Virus record (IMG/VR): IMGVR_UViG_3300005347_000006 | Span: 1 to 34,231 of that record | Strand: one strand, 5' to 3' | DNA length: 34,231 nucleotides | Origin: a virus | In this document: piece after piece, positions 13,776 to 20,747 of the stretch | Position numbering within the stretch: position 1 is the first letter of the stretch | Layout: each line of letters opens with the position of its first letter | Position numbers and translations under genes: made by a program | Notes under the pieces: generated by a model | What the model was told of the DNA's origin: nothing | The model's input: only the letters and a program-made list of their open reading frames with translations | Databases searched by the model: none

Positions 13776-14587
13776 TCGACGATCTTCCCAACGACATGGT
13801 CGAGCGTGGCATCCGCTGACGCAGGCGGGATGAGGTTGAGCAGATCGCCCGCCGTCACGGTCGAGTTGCTGATTGCAACTGTTGCCGTAGTGCCCCCAAT
13901 CGCGAACGTCGCGGTGCCGAGCGTGGTTGACCCGGCCGCGCCGCCCTTGATCGTGAAGACGGTAGAGGCTGTGGCTGCGGTGAACGCCTTGACGACGCAA
14001 TTGGCTTGGGTGATCGTGAACGAATAAGGCGCGACGCCCGCCGCCACTGGCTTGGTGCCGCTGAGATCGCCGGCTGCGAAGAATACCCAGCCCTGTACTA
14101 GTCCGAGATTCGACCGGGCAGCCGCTGCGGTGGACGCCCCGGTCCCGCCGTCCGCTACCGCAAGATCGGTCCCCAGCCAGTTGGCACCATTGATGATCGG
14201 ATTGGACTTGTAGACGACATTCCCGCCGACCGAGAGAATCCAGCATACCTCTCCGGTTTTCAGCGTTGCGGTAGTTCCCGATCCGGTCGTGAAGATGACA
14301 TCGCCAGAGGTGGCATTGCGAACCAGATAGTTCTTCTTGACGTTCGGGATGGTGACAGTTCCACCAGTTCCCGACGTGATATTGATGGCACGGGGACGGG
14401 ATTCGTCGGTCGTACCATTGGCGGTCGAGAGTGTTTTCGTGGTCGAAAGCGTGAAGGCGGTGACACCGTCCATCGCCTCGTCGGCCATGGCTATGGTGTT
14501 ATCGTTGAGGATCGTGCCCCAGCTGTTGTTGTTCTCCCCTGGGGCCTGCAACGTGAGCCGGTTGAGAGGGGTGTAAGTCGATGTCAT
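13772..14587 (-). CDS. Tail fibre-like protein
   Basis: The 271-residue product starts M-T-S-T-Y-T-P-L-N-R-L-T-L-Q-A-P-G-E-N and N-N-S-W-G-T-I-L-N, a common N-terminus of fibre proteins in alphaproteobacterial phages. It then carries the fibre signature V-A-D-G-G-T-G-A-S-T-A-A-A-A-R-S-N-L-G-L near residue 155 and a beta-sandwich C-terminus. It should be a trimeric fibre or base of a fibre that binds the cell surface. Its ATG overlaps the stop of the gene before it (TAATG). Confidence 0.75.
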   Translation of the reverse strand: MTSTYTPLNRLTLQAPGENNNSWGTILNDNTIAMADEAMDGVTAFTLSTTKTLSTANGTTDESRPRAINITSGTGGTVTIPNVKKNYLVRNATSGDVIFTTGSGTTATLKTGEVCWILSVGGNVVYKSNPIINGANWLGTDLAVADGGTGASTAAAARSNLGLVQGWVFFAAGDLSGTKPVAAGVAPYSFTITQANCVVKAFTAATASTVFTIKGGAAGSTTLGTATFAIGGTTATVAISNSTVTAGDLLNLIPPASADATLDHVVGKIVE

Positions 14588-15234
14588 TAGGAAGTGACCC
14601 CTTTGATGACCACAAAGCCAAGCACCAGCGTCTCAGCGAGTGCCCCGCCGGTCTCGTTCTTGATGATTATGCGGAAAGCTCCAGCACCTACGTTGCAAGC
14701 GCGCGCGGAGGTGGCACCACCCGTTACTTCGCCGGAAACGACGGCCAAAAGCACCTGGTCGCCAAGCGCAACCGTGGAATTAAAACAGACGAAATTCCCT
14801 GTCCCACCGCCAGCAAGGTTCTGATTATGCGTTGTGATCTGTCCGCAGATCTTGTCTAGCGTGACGTTGGTATTCTTGCTGGTGATCTGCGTGACCGTTC
14901 CGCCCGCCCCCGTCGCATATCCTATCCCGGCCGTGGGGCTGTCCGACTTGATCGAGCTTTTGCCGAGGATGGCGCCGAGGAAGGTCTGCGTGCCCGTGAA
15001 GGTATTCGCCGTGTCCGAGAGGGCTATCGTGTTCCAGTCTGTCCCGTTCGAGAACTTGGCCCGGTTGACGGTCGTGTCCCAAACGAGAGAGTGAGTATAT
15101 CGAAGATCCGTTGCATCCGGTAAGTCGGCCGTCGCATATTCGACGAGACCAAGCGGGTTATCCCTTCGTTCCCTAATCGCTGCTTCGATATCCCTTCTCG
15201 CGTCCTGGGATAGATCGGGGGAAAGGAGTCTCAC
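14587..15234 (-). CDS. Tail fibre/receptor-binding-like protein
   Basis: The 215-residue protein has a short helical start (L-S-Q-D-A-R-R-D-I-E-A-A-I-R-E-R-R-D-N-P), a fibre-like middle (S-N-G-T-D-W-N-T-I-A-L, F-T-G-T-Q-T-F) and a C-terminal domain beginning G-I-G-Y-A-T-G-A-G-G-T-V-T-Q and ending L-V-L-G-F-V-V-I-K-G. That last domain recurs at the ends of many phage tail proteins. It starts with GTG at 15234; no strong ribosome-binding site is seen. A 14-bp palindrome (ATGATCGCGATCAT, 15238-15251) lies just upstream. Confidence 0.7.
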   Translation of the reverse strand: MRLLSPDLSQDARRDIEAAIRERRDNPLGLVEYATADLPDATDLRYTHSLVWDTTVNRAKFSNGTDWNTIALSDTANTFTGTQTFLGAILGKSSIKSDSPTAGIGYATGAGGTVTQITSKNTNVTLDKICGQITTHNQNLAGGGTGNFVCFNSTVALGDQVLLAVVSGEVTGGATSARACNVGAGAFRIIIKNETGGALAETLVLGFVVIKGVTS

Positions 15235-15247
15235 GATATGATCGCGA

Positions 15248-16513
15248 TCATGGCAGGAACGTTAGCCAGGGCTGCGCCAGCATCAGTGTCGGATAAACAC
15301 CTTCGCTGATTTTGAAGTGACCCGTTGTGGTCGGGTGCGTGCCATCGGCAGAGTCGGTCGCGCCATCGAGCCAGATGCTTTCATCGGACAGGCTCGCAAC
15401 AAATGCGTTCGGATCGAGATAGCCGTCCGCGCCTGTGATTTCGCCATGTCTTACGCGGCGGTTATACTCGATCAGTTCGGCGTTGCTTGTCGTCCCGGTC
15501 GGGGTGGACTGGCGCGGTATCAGCGTGCAGACGATGGCCTTTGGGGTGATCAGCGGGTTCGCGGCGCTGAAAGCGGCCTTGTAGAGCACGATCTCAGCCT
15601 CGACCAAAGCGTCGAGCTGCGCCGCAGTCTTCCCGCCGCCGACGATATCGTTCGTACCGATCTGGAAAATGAGAACGGAGGTATAGGGATAGATCGCCCG
15701 CCGTGCCGTCCCGACATTCGCTAGTACAGCGGAAGCGCGAGCCGACATGGCGAGGGGGATTTCGGAGCCAAGCAAACGGCCCGCCTTCTTGAACGATCGC
15801 CGCACCCACGCCCCGCCGATCAGCGTGCGGCTATCCTGTCCGACCTCGCCGCCATCGCCGAAGTTTGTGTCGGTGTTATTATAGGCGATGCTGTCGCCAA
15901 GGACCGCGAACGTGTAGCCGTGGACGCCATAACCGAGCACAGCGCGCGGATGCTGCCGGTAGGTTGTGAGAATCAGGCTCGCCGGGCTGACTGTCGTGAG
16001 ATCGGTCGAACCGAGACCCATCGTCTTGCGTCCATAGCCGCCATATTGAGCGCCGGCTGTGTAGGGGATCGTCTGATAGCCTTGCCCGCCGCCGCTCGGA
16101 GCATCGACTTCGCGGTTCAGCCAGATCAGCTTGCCGGCGGCGATGTTGGCAGTGAGAAGGCTGCTCAGAACCCCACCCTGTCCCGCCGTGACGGTCGTGC
16201 GGGCGGCATCGGAGCCGATGCACGCGCCATCGACGATGTACCCGTGCCCGACTTGCTGATCGTTGGATATCGCCTGTTCGACGCCCGAACCGTCAACGTA
16301 AAATGCGCCGTTAAGAACCTGGATGGCGGTGATGTTGATTGCGGTGATGATCGGTATGCGCGTGAACTGCCGCTCGGCACCGGACGAAACAACCTGGCTG
16401 TTGAAGCCGATCTCGCCATATTCGCCGATGATCTGCCATGACGAAATGCCGGCAGCGGCGACGCCGCCACCGCCCTGCGTAGCGGACGCAAGGAGGATGT
16501 CTCGAAACTGCAT
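15248..16513 (-). CDS. SGNH/GDSL esterase-like tail protein
   Basis: The 421-residue product joins an N-terminal beta region (about 1-195) to an SGNH hydrolase fold. Ser208 sits in A-V-L-G-D-S-I-A, Asn288 in Q-I-G-T-N-D-I, and Asp390/His393 in D-G-T-H-P, the block I, III and V residues of the family. A clear block II Gly was not placed. Phage SGNH proteins usually remove acyl groups from capsule or O-antigen sugars, so it may act as a surface-modifying tail enzyme. The N-terminal half could anchor it to the virion. Substrate is unknown. Confidence 0.75.
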   Translation of the reverse strand: MQFRDILLASATQGGGGVAAAGISSWQIIGEYGEIGFNSQVVSSGAERQFTRIPIITAINITAIQVLNGAFYVDGSGVEQAISNDQQVGHGYIVDGACIGSDAARTTVTAGQGGVLSSLLTANIAAGKLIWLNREVDAPSGGGQGYQTIPYTAGAQYGGYGRKTMGLGSTDLTTVSPASLILTTYRQHPRAVLGYGVHGYTFAVLGDSIAYNNTDTNFGDGGEVGQDSRTLIGGAWVRRSFKKAGRLLGSEIPLAMSARASAVLANVGTARRAIYPYTSVLIFQIGTNDIVGGGKTAAQLDALVEAEIVLYKAAFSAANPLITPKAIVCTLIPRQSTPTGTTSNAELIEYNRRVRHGEITGADGYLDPNAFVASLSDESIWLDGATDSADGTHPTTTGHFKISEGVYPTLMLAQPWLTFLP

Positions 16514-16514
16514 C

Positions 16515-16823
16515 TTACTGCCAGTGGCCGAAAGCCGTAACCGTTACGTTGGCGCCCGTGGTGATCTTCCACCCTGTCGCCGCCTTCAGCCCGATCGGAA
16601 TGATGATCGGGCGCAGATCCGCCAGTGTGCCGGTGGTGAACGTGAAGATGGTTGTCGATCCGTCCTTGACGGTGACAGTGCCCGCTCCGGTTGTTCCAGG
16701 CTGGATAATGATATGACTGAGATAGTCCTTAGCTGCACCGGCGGCAGTGGTGCCGATGACCTGATCGGTCTGAGATGCCGCCACCGTCTCGTAACACGGG
16801 ATATATTCCAGGCTCGGGTACAT
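16515..16823 (-). CDS. Small beta-rich virion protein
   Basis: The ATG at 16823 lies 2 bases after the stop of the gp4-like gene and has a GAGGGGA upstream, so the longer frame from 16991 is rejected. The 102-residue product is a beta sandwich by pattern (Q-V-I-G-T-T-A-A-G-A-A-K-D-Y-L-S-H-I-I-I and T-V-T-V-K-D-G-S-T-T-I-F). It may be a head-tail or tail decoration protein. I do not recognise a named family. Confidence 0.65.
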   Translation of the reverse strand: MYPSLEYIPCYETVAASQTDQVIGTTAAGAAKDYLSHIIIQPGTTGAGTVTVKDGSTTIFTFTTGTLADLRPIIIPIGLKAATGWKITTGANVTVTAFGHWQ

Positions 16824-16825
16824 TT

Positions 16826-17476
16826 CTAAAAATCCCCTCGGTTGATGTCGAATACGGTCCGTGCGCCCCATGGCTCGGTCCCGGTCGAACGAAGCGTCTG
16901 CTGGCCCCTGCGGCGGGTTTCGCGCATCAGGCGGGATAGTTCCTCGGCCATCGTCATTGTCTCGGCCTGCCAGCCCTCCGTGTCGCGCCACAGGTCGCGG
17001 AACAGGAGGTATCGGGTGCGCGCCGCGATCAGGTCGTAGGCTTCAGTCGTCCAGATATTGGAATCGCCATCAGTCGCCGGGATGCCTGTCGAGGCGAGAC
17101 CGTAGACATAGATGGTGTATGCGGCATCGGGGATCGGCCAGAGCTGGATCGAGCCCTCATTCTCGGCCCAGCGGGAGGGAATTCCTGTCTCGGTGCGATA
17201 TTCGATGGCTTCCAGACTGGTGTCGAGCAGCGCCTCACCCGAATAGACGACCGTGTCAGGATAACGGACTCCGGAAGGCATATCGATCGTTGCAGATGCG
17301 GGCGTGGTGGTTCGGTATCCACTCCCCCGGTTGAACCAGAACTGCCGATCCGAGTAGAAAGCGATGGCCTGCGTAATGGCAGTGGTCAGAGCCGTCTCGG
17401 ATTCACCGCCGGATGCAATATCATCCTTCTTTGTTTCGAGCTGGATGCGGGTTTTCAGTTCGAGAAGCGTCGCCAT
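16826..17476 (-). CDS. P22 gp4-like head-to-tail adaptor
   Basis: The 216-residue protein starts M-A-T-L-L-E-L-K-T-R-I-Q-L-E-T and has I-A-F-Y-S-D-R-Q-F-W-F-N-R, then a beta middle (V-R-Y-P-D-T-V-V-Y) and a helical end (A-A-R-T-R-Y-L-L-F-R-D-L-W-R-D). This is the pattern of the tail accessory factor that binds the portal after packaging in P22-like phages. The start overlaps the stop of the MptE-like gene by one base (TGATG). P22 gp4 also has a muramidase activity; I cannot see evidence for that here. Confidence 0.75.
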   Translation of the reverse strand: MATLLELKTRIQLETKKDDIASGGESETALTTAITQAIAFYSDRQFWFNRGSGYRTTTPASATIDMPSGVRYPDTVVYSGEALLDTSLEAIEYRTETGIPSRWAENEGSIQLWPIPDAAYTIYVYGLASTGIPATDGDSNIWTTEAYDLIAARTRYLLFRDLWRDTEGWQAETMTMAEELSRLMRETRRRGQQTLRSTGTEPWGARTVFDINRGDF

Positions 17477-18288
17477 CAGGCAAATTCCTTATAGGCGATT
17501 AGCTCGTCATCGGAGCAGCCAAGGTGCTTCGCCAAATGGCCGGATAGCGCCACCACCTCCCAGGTATCGGGATGGTGAATCATGGCTCTCAGAAGCCCCC
17601 CAGAGCGTTCATGGAGGAACCTGGGGAACAGGTTGCAGAGCTTCGCCAGGTATTGGCTTTGCAGGTAGAATTGCAGGTTCGTGCGGTGGTCTTTCCCGCC
17701 CGCACGAACGATCAACTGGCTTTCGTGCGCCTCATCCTTGAAAGTGTGCGTTGTTTCGGCAAACGAGCCTTCGCAGCCGTAATAGACTATCTGTTTGTAG
17801 CCCATTCTCAGAGCCGCCAGTGGGGCGGAGCAGGCCGAGGTTGACCCCGGCATGATCGCGAACTTCTCACGAAGTGCCAGGACGTTCTGCGTAACCGGCT
17901 CATTCATGAAGGTGTGGAAGATCCGGACGTCTGACCCTTCCAGCGCATCGAATGCTGAGGGGTGACAGTTGGAGGCCAGAATTGCCCGCTCAACACCCTC
18001 GCACAGTGGCGGCATGTCATCGCCGGGATCTACCGAGAAAAGTATGGAATCTATGCCATGACCCTTCAGCCATTGGCATGTCCCATTGATTGCCCAGATG
18101 TCGGAATATCCGCGCAGCTCATCGAGCCGGGAAGCGGTAGAGGGACCGCCGCCTACTACGGCAAGCGGCCTCTCATGTGGCTTGTTCCGTTCGATGAACG
18201 GTAAGCCTCTGCGTTCAGCATCGGCAGCGTTTGCCCGGAGTTGATCCCAGCTCGCGCTGCCGATACCTTCGGCGTTCAGCCTGAACAC
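17476..18288 (-). CDS. MptE/DUF115-like protein
   Basis: The 270-residue product has V-V-G-G-G-P-S at 44-50, F-S-V-D-P-G further on, and P-G-S-T-S-A-C-S-A-P-L-A-A-L-R-M-G-Y with V-Y-Y-G-C-E-G-S-F, the conserved parts of the MptE-like/DUF115 fold. Known relatives are 6-hydroxymethyl-pterin pyrophosphokinases in archaea and flagellin-glycosylation (Maf) proteins in bacteria. The gene lies in the head module between the head fibre and the gp4-like adaptor. The start is GTG at 18288 directly after the previous stop, with no strong ribosome-binding site. Its role in the phage is unknown; sugar or nucleotide chemistry is a guess. Confidence 0.75.
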   Translation of the reverse strand: MFRLNAEGIGSASWDQLRANAADAERRGLPFIERNKPHERPLAVVGGGPSTASRLDELRGYSDIWAINGTCQWLKGHGIDSILFSVDPGDDMPPLCEGVERAILASNCHPSAFDALEGSDVRIFHTFMNEPVTQNVLALREKFAIMPGSTSACSAPLAALRMGYKQIVYYGCEGSFAETTHTFKDEAHESQLIVRAGGKDHRTNLQFYLQSQYLAKLCNLFPRFLHERSGGLLRAMIHHPDTWEVVALSGHLAKHLGCSDDELIAYKEFA

Positions 18289-18549
18289 TTACGAACCGGC
18301 GTGCAGTCCGAGTGCCGCCAGTGTGTCACGGATTTCCGTGATCTGGCTGATGACCGCATTCGCGCCAGTGATGGTCGCAAAGGCGATGTTTGAACTGGCG
18401 TCCGTGATGAACGTGGTCGCCAGAGTGACCATCGCGGCCGAACTGCGGCGCACAATGGGAGTTGCAAGACCGTAAAAGCCGATCTTGTCGGTCGAGGATT
18501 GGCCGAAGACCACCCCCTCCGGAATAACCGGGCCTGTCGTATATGCCAT
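18289..18549 (-). CDS. Head fibre-type protein
   Basis: The 86-residue protein has V-G-F-Y-G-type sequence (K-I-G-F-Y-G-L-A-T-P-I-V-R-R-S) followed by an alanine-rich stretch and a final helix (I-T-E-I-R-D-T-L-A-A-L-G-L). This is the usual pattern of the small phage head fibre/decoration family related to phi29 gp8.5. It directly follows the coat gene, which supports a capsid surface role. Confidence 0.65.
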   Translation of the reverse strand: MAYTTGPVIPEGVVFGQSSTDKIGFYGLATPIVRRSSAAMVTLATTFITDASSNIAFATITGANAVISQITEIRDTLAALGLHAGS

Positions 18550-18573
18550 TGTATGTATTCCTTCTTGTCAGGG

Positions 18574-19767
18574 TTAGCCGGCGAGGTTGGCAAGACGGCA
18601 AGCAAGCTGCCCGCGAAGCGTCTTGTAACCGTAGAGGATGTCCACGCGGCACGGCAGGCGATCGTTGTTGATGTCGTAATCACGAACGATACGTAAGGAG
18701 ATGCCGTCGTAGACCTCCCGAGCGCCCCAATCGACGCCCTTGGGCATCACCAGATCGGCGGTTGCGAAGGTGAACGCATCCTTGTGGTACACCATCGACT
18801 GACCGTAGTCGGTGGATGCAGTACCCGCGATGACCACCGCCTTCGACGCGCCGGCCGAGTTGATGACGATGTTCTGCGTTGCGCCCGAAGTCACCGGGGT
18901 CGGAGACACGGCCCATGCGCCAGTTCCCGTCGCCGTGGTGGTTACAACGAACTGCTGCAACACACCGGTATCGACTTTCGTCTCCGGGTGGACGGCATTG
19001 ACGCCCGCGACAGTGAACACTTCGCCGACGTTGATCGTGCCAGTGCCGCCAGTCGTGGTGATCGTCGCCGTGCCCGACGTGATGCCGGTCGAGGTGTTGA
19101 CCACATAGCTGGCTGCATCGCCGCGCGTCTGGTTGGGGATGTGCGTCGATTCCGAGAAGTCGAAGCCGGCCGCATAACCCATGTGGCCTTCTTTGTACTG
19201 CTTGGAAAGCTGTCCGCTATCCTGGAACAGACCCTTCAACGTATCGACAAGGCCAGCACTGTCGTTGGACGACAGCAGGGCGGTGCGATCGCTCGGGGGC
19301 GCCAGGGAGTCGTTCAGCTTGCGACGGCCACCAAGCACGTTGGCAAAAGTGATCGCCGATGCGGTGTTGTTGGCCTGCTGCCAGACAGTCTTACGCATCG
19401 TCTGGAGCGCATCGGCTTCCACCGAGGCGGCGAGAACGGCCATCGCAGGCTCGATGATGCGCTTCGAGAAGTCGTCCATCGACAGCGTCAGTTCGGCACT
19501 GGTGAACTGCATGCCGACATGCTTCTGCGTGGCGACCTGGAGCGAAACCGAGGACTCGGTCGTGTCCTGAAGCGCCAAAGCGGCGCCGGTCGTGACCGTG
19601 TACTGGTTCGGCAGGCGGATCTTGAGCGTATCGCCGATCTTTGCGCCTTCCTTGGCGAAAGAGTCGTCGTACTGCCGGTTGATCGAGCTGACGAAGGTCA
19701 GCTTCTGGTGGAGAATGCGCAATGCTTCGCGCGTCACCGCCGTTGGGGTGAGAATGCTATTTGCCAT
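18574..19767 (-). CDS. Major capsid protein, P22 coat family
   Basis: The 397-residue protein opens M-A-N-S-I-L-T-P-T-A-V-T-R-E-A-L-R-I-L and carries R-Q-Y-D-D-S-F-A-K-E-G-A-K-I-G, Q-D-T-T-E-S-S-V, and Q-K-H-V-G-M-Q-F-T-S-A-E-L-T-L-S. These closely follow the P22 coat protein N-terminal half. A beta-rich inserted domain (G-T-A-T-I-T-T-T-G-G-T-G-T-I-N-V) lies in the middle, as in the P22 I-domain. It forms the HK97-fold capsid. The next upstream gene is the scaffold. Confidence 0.9.
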   Translation of the reverse strand: MANSILTPTAVTREALRILHQKLTFVSSINRQYDDSFAKEGAKIGDTLKIRLPNQYTVTTGAALALQDTTESSVSLQVATQKHVGMQFTSAELTLSMDDFSKRIIEPAMAVLAASVEADALQTMRKTVWQQANNTASAITFANVLGGRRKLNDSLAPPSDRTALLSSNDSAGLVDTLKGLFQDSGQLSKQYKEGHMGYAAGFDFSESTHIPNQTRGDAASYVVNTSTGITSGTATITTTGGTGTINVGEVFTVAGVNAVHPETKVDTGVLQQFVVTTTATGTGAWAVSPTPVTSGATQNIVINSAGASKAVVIAGTASTDYGQSMVYHKDAFTFATADLVMPKGVDWGAREVYDGISLRIVRDYDINNDRLPCRVDILYGYKTLRGQLACRLANLAG

Positions 19768-19817
19768 GATGAAAAATCACTTTCGTGAAAATGACGTCTC
19801 GCGACGTGGGGTTGAGG

Positions 19818-20675
19818 TTAGGCCCGTTTCTGGACCTGCTTTTCGCGCCATTTCATCCACGCATCGGTGCTTCTCGGCTCGCTTGCCGGTGCGGAGCTTC
19901 CCCCGCTTGCCGCCTTTGCCGCCGGTACAACCTTCGCTGCTTGCTGGATGGTCTGGGCTTTCTTCTGCCCGGTCTGGCTCGCCTTGCCGCGTACCGCTGC
20001 GTCCAGAACGATAATCACGCGAGGATCGTCGATCCCCTCCAGGTCGCTGGAGGTGAGGCCGAAAATCTTCTGTGCATCGCTGAACAGCTTGGCGGAATAG
20101 GTGGGCGACCACTCCGGTATGTGCGACACGATGGTGGAGCGGCCTTCTTCCAGTCGCTTGGCAGTTTCCTGCTGCTCCTTGGATGTGCGCTCGGTCCGTA
20201 GTGCCGACAGATAATTGGTGGTTTCGGTCTTCGCGTCCTTGAGAAGCTGGTACTGCTGGAACGCCTTCTGAGCCTCGAAGGGATCGTTGTCGTTCCATGT
20301 CCTCCAGTCGACCTTGGCATATTGCGCGATCTGCTGATCGAGCATGGCAATGTTCCCACGGGCGCTGATTTCGTGCTCGTCGGCCTGGGTGATAGCTTGG
20401 CGCTCTGTCTCGAAAGCTTTGCGCTGCTCTGCCAGTTCCTGTGTCTTGCGCGTATAATCCGCGTTCAACATCAGACCCTTGCGCACCTTCTCAGCCAAAC
20501 TCTTGGGGAGCCTGAGCTTCGATTCGTCGTCTAGGTCTATTTCCTCTTCGTCCTCGGCTTGATCCTCAATGGGATTGCCGTCATCGTCGAACTGAGGTTC
20601 AGTTTCTTGAACTTCTGTCTCGACTTCCGCGTCCACCGTTTCGGTTTCGGCCGGATTGGTCGTTTCTTCGTCCAT
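19818..20675 (-). CDS. Scaffolding protein
   Basis: The ATG at 20675 has GAAGGAAAT just before it, so the longer frame from 20732 is rejected. The 285-residue product is very acidic at the start (E-E-T-T-N-P-A-E-T-E-T-V-D-A), has a coiled-coil middle (R-K-T-Q-E-L-A-E-Q-R-K-A-F-E) and a basic C-terminal helix (A-W-M-K-W-R-E-K-Q-V-Q-K-R-A). That pattern, and its place between portal and coat, fit the P22 gp8-type scaffold whose basic end binds coat protein during procapsid assembly. Confidence 0.8.
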   Translation of the reverse strand: MDEETTNPAETETVDAEVETEVQETEPQFDDDGNPIEDQAEDEEEIDLDDESKLRLPKSLAEKVRKGLMLNADYTRKTQELAEQRKAFETERQAITQADEHEISARGNIAMLDQQIAQYAKVDWRTWNDNDPFEAQKAFQQYQLLKDAKTETTNYLSALRTERTSKEQQETAKRLEEGRSTIVSHIPEWSPTYSAKLFSDAQKIFGLTSSDLEGIDDPRVIIVLDAAVRGKASQTGQKKAQTIQQAAKVVPAAKAASGGSSAPASEPRSTDAWMKWREKQVQKRA

Positions 20676-20747
20676 ATTTCCTTCGTGGGATGCGCCCGTC
20701 TCGCGAGGGGCTGGTAATGCCGCTGTCACCATGACTTGGCGGCAATT

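Noticed and set aside
13146-14246. 366-residue frame including the structural protein at 13146-13775
   Set aside because: The first part runs inside the tail fibre gene in another frame and looks non-coding; the ATG at 13775 with ATGA overlap is the proper start.
15238-15251. 14-bp palindrome ATGATCGCGATCAT before the fibre gene
   Set aside because: It is a single copy between two coupled tail genes, with no T run or promoter element; chance is the simplest explanation.
16515-16991. 158-residue version of the small beta-rich protein
   Set aside because: Its first 56 residues overlap the end of the gp4-like gene out of frame; the ATG at 16823 just after that gene's stop fits better.
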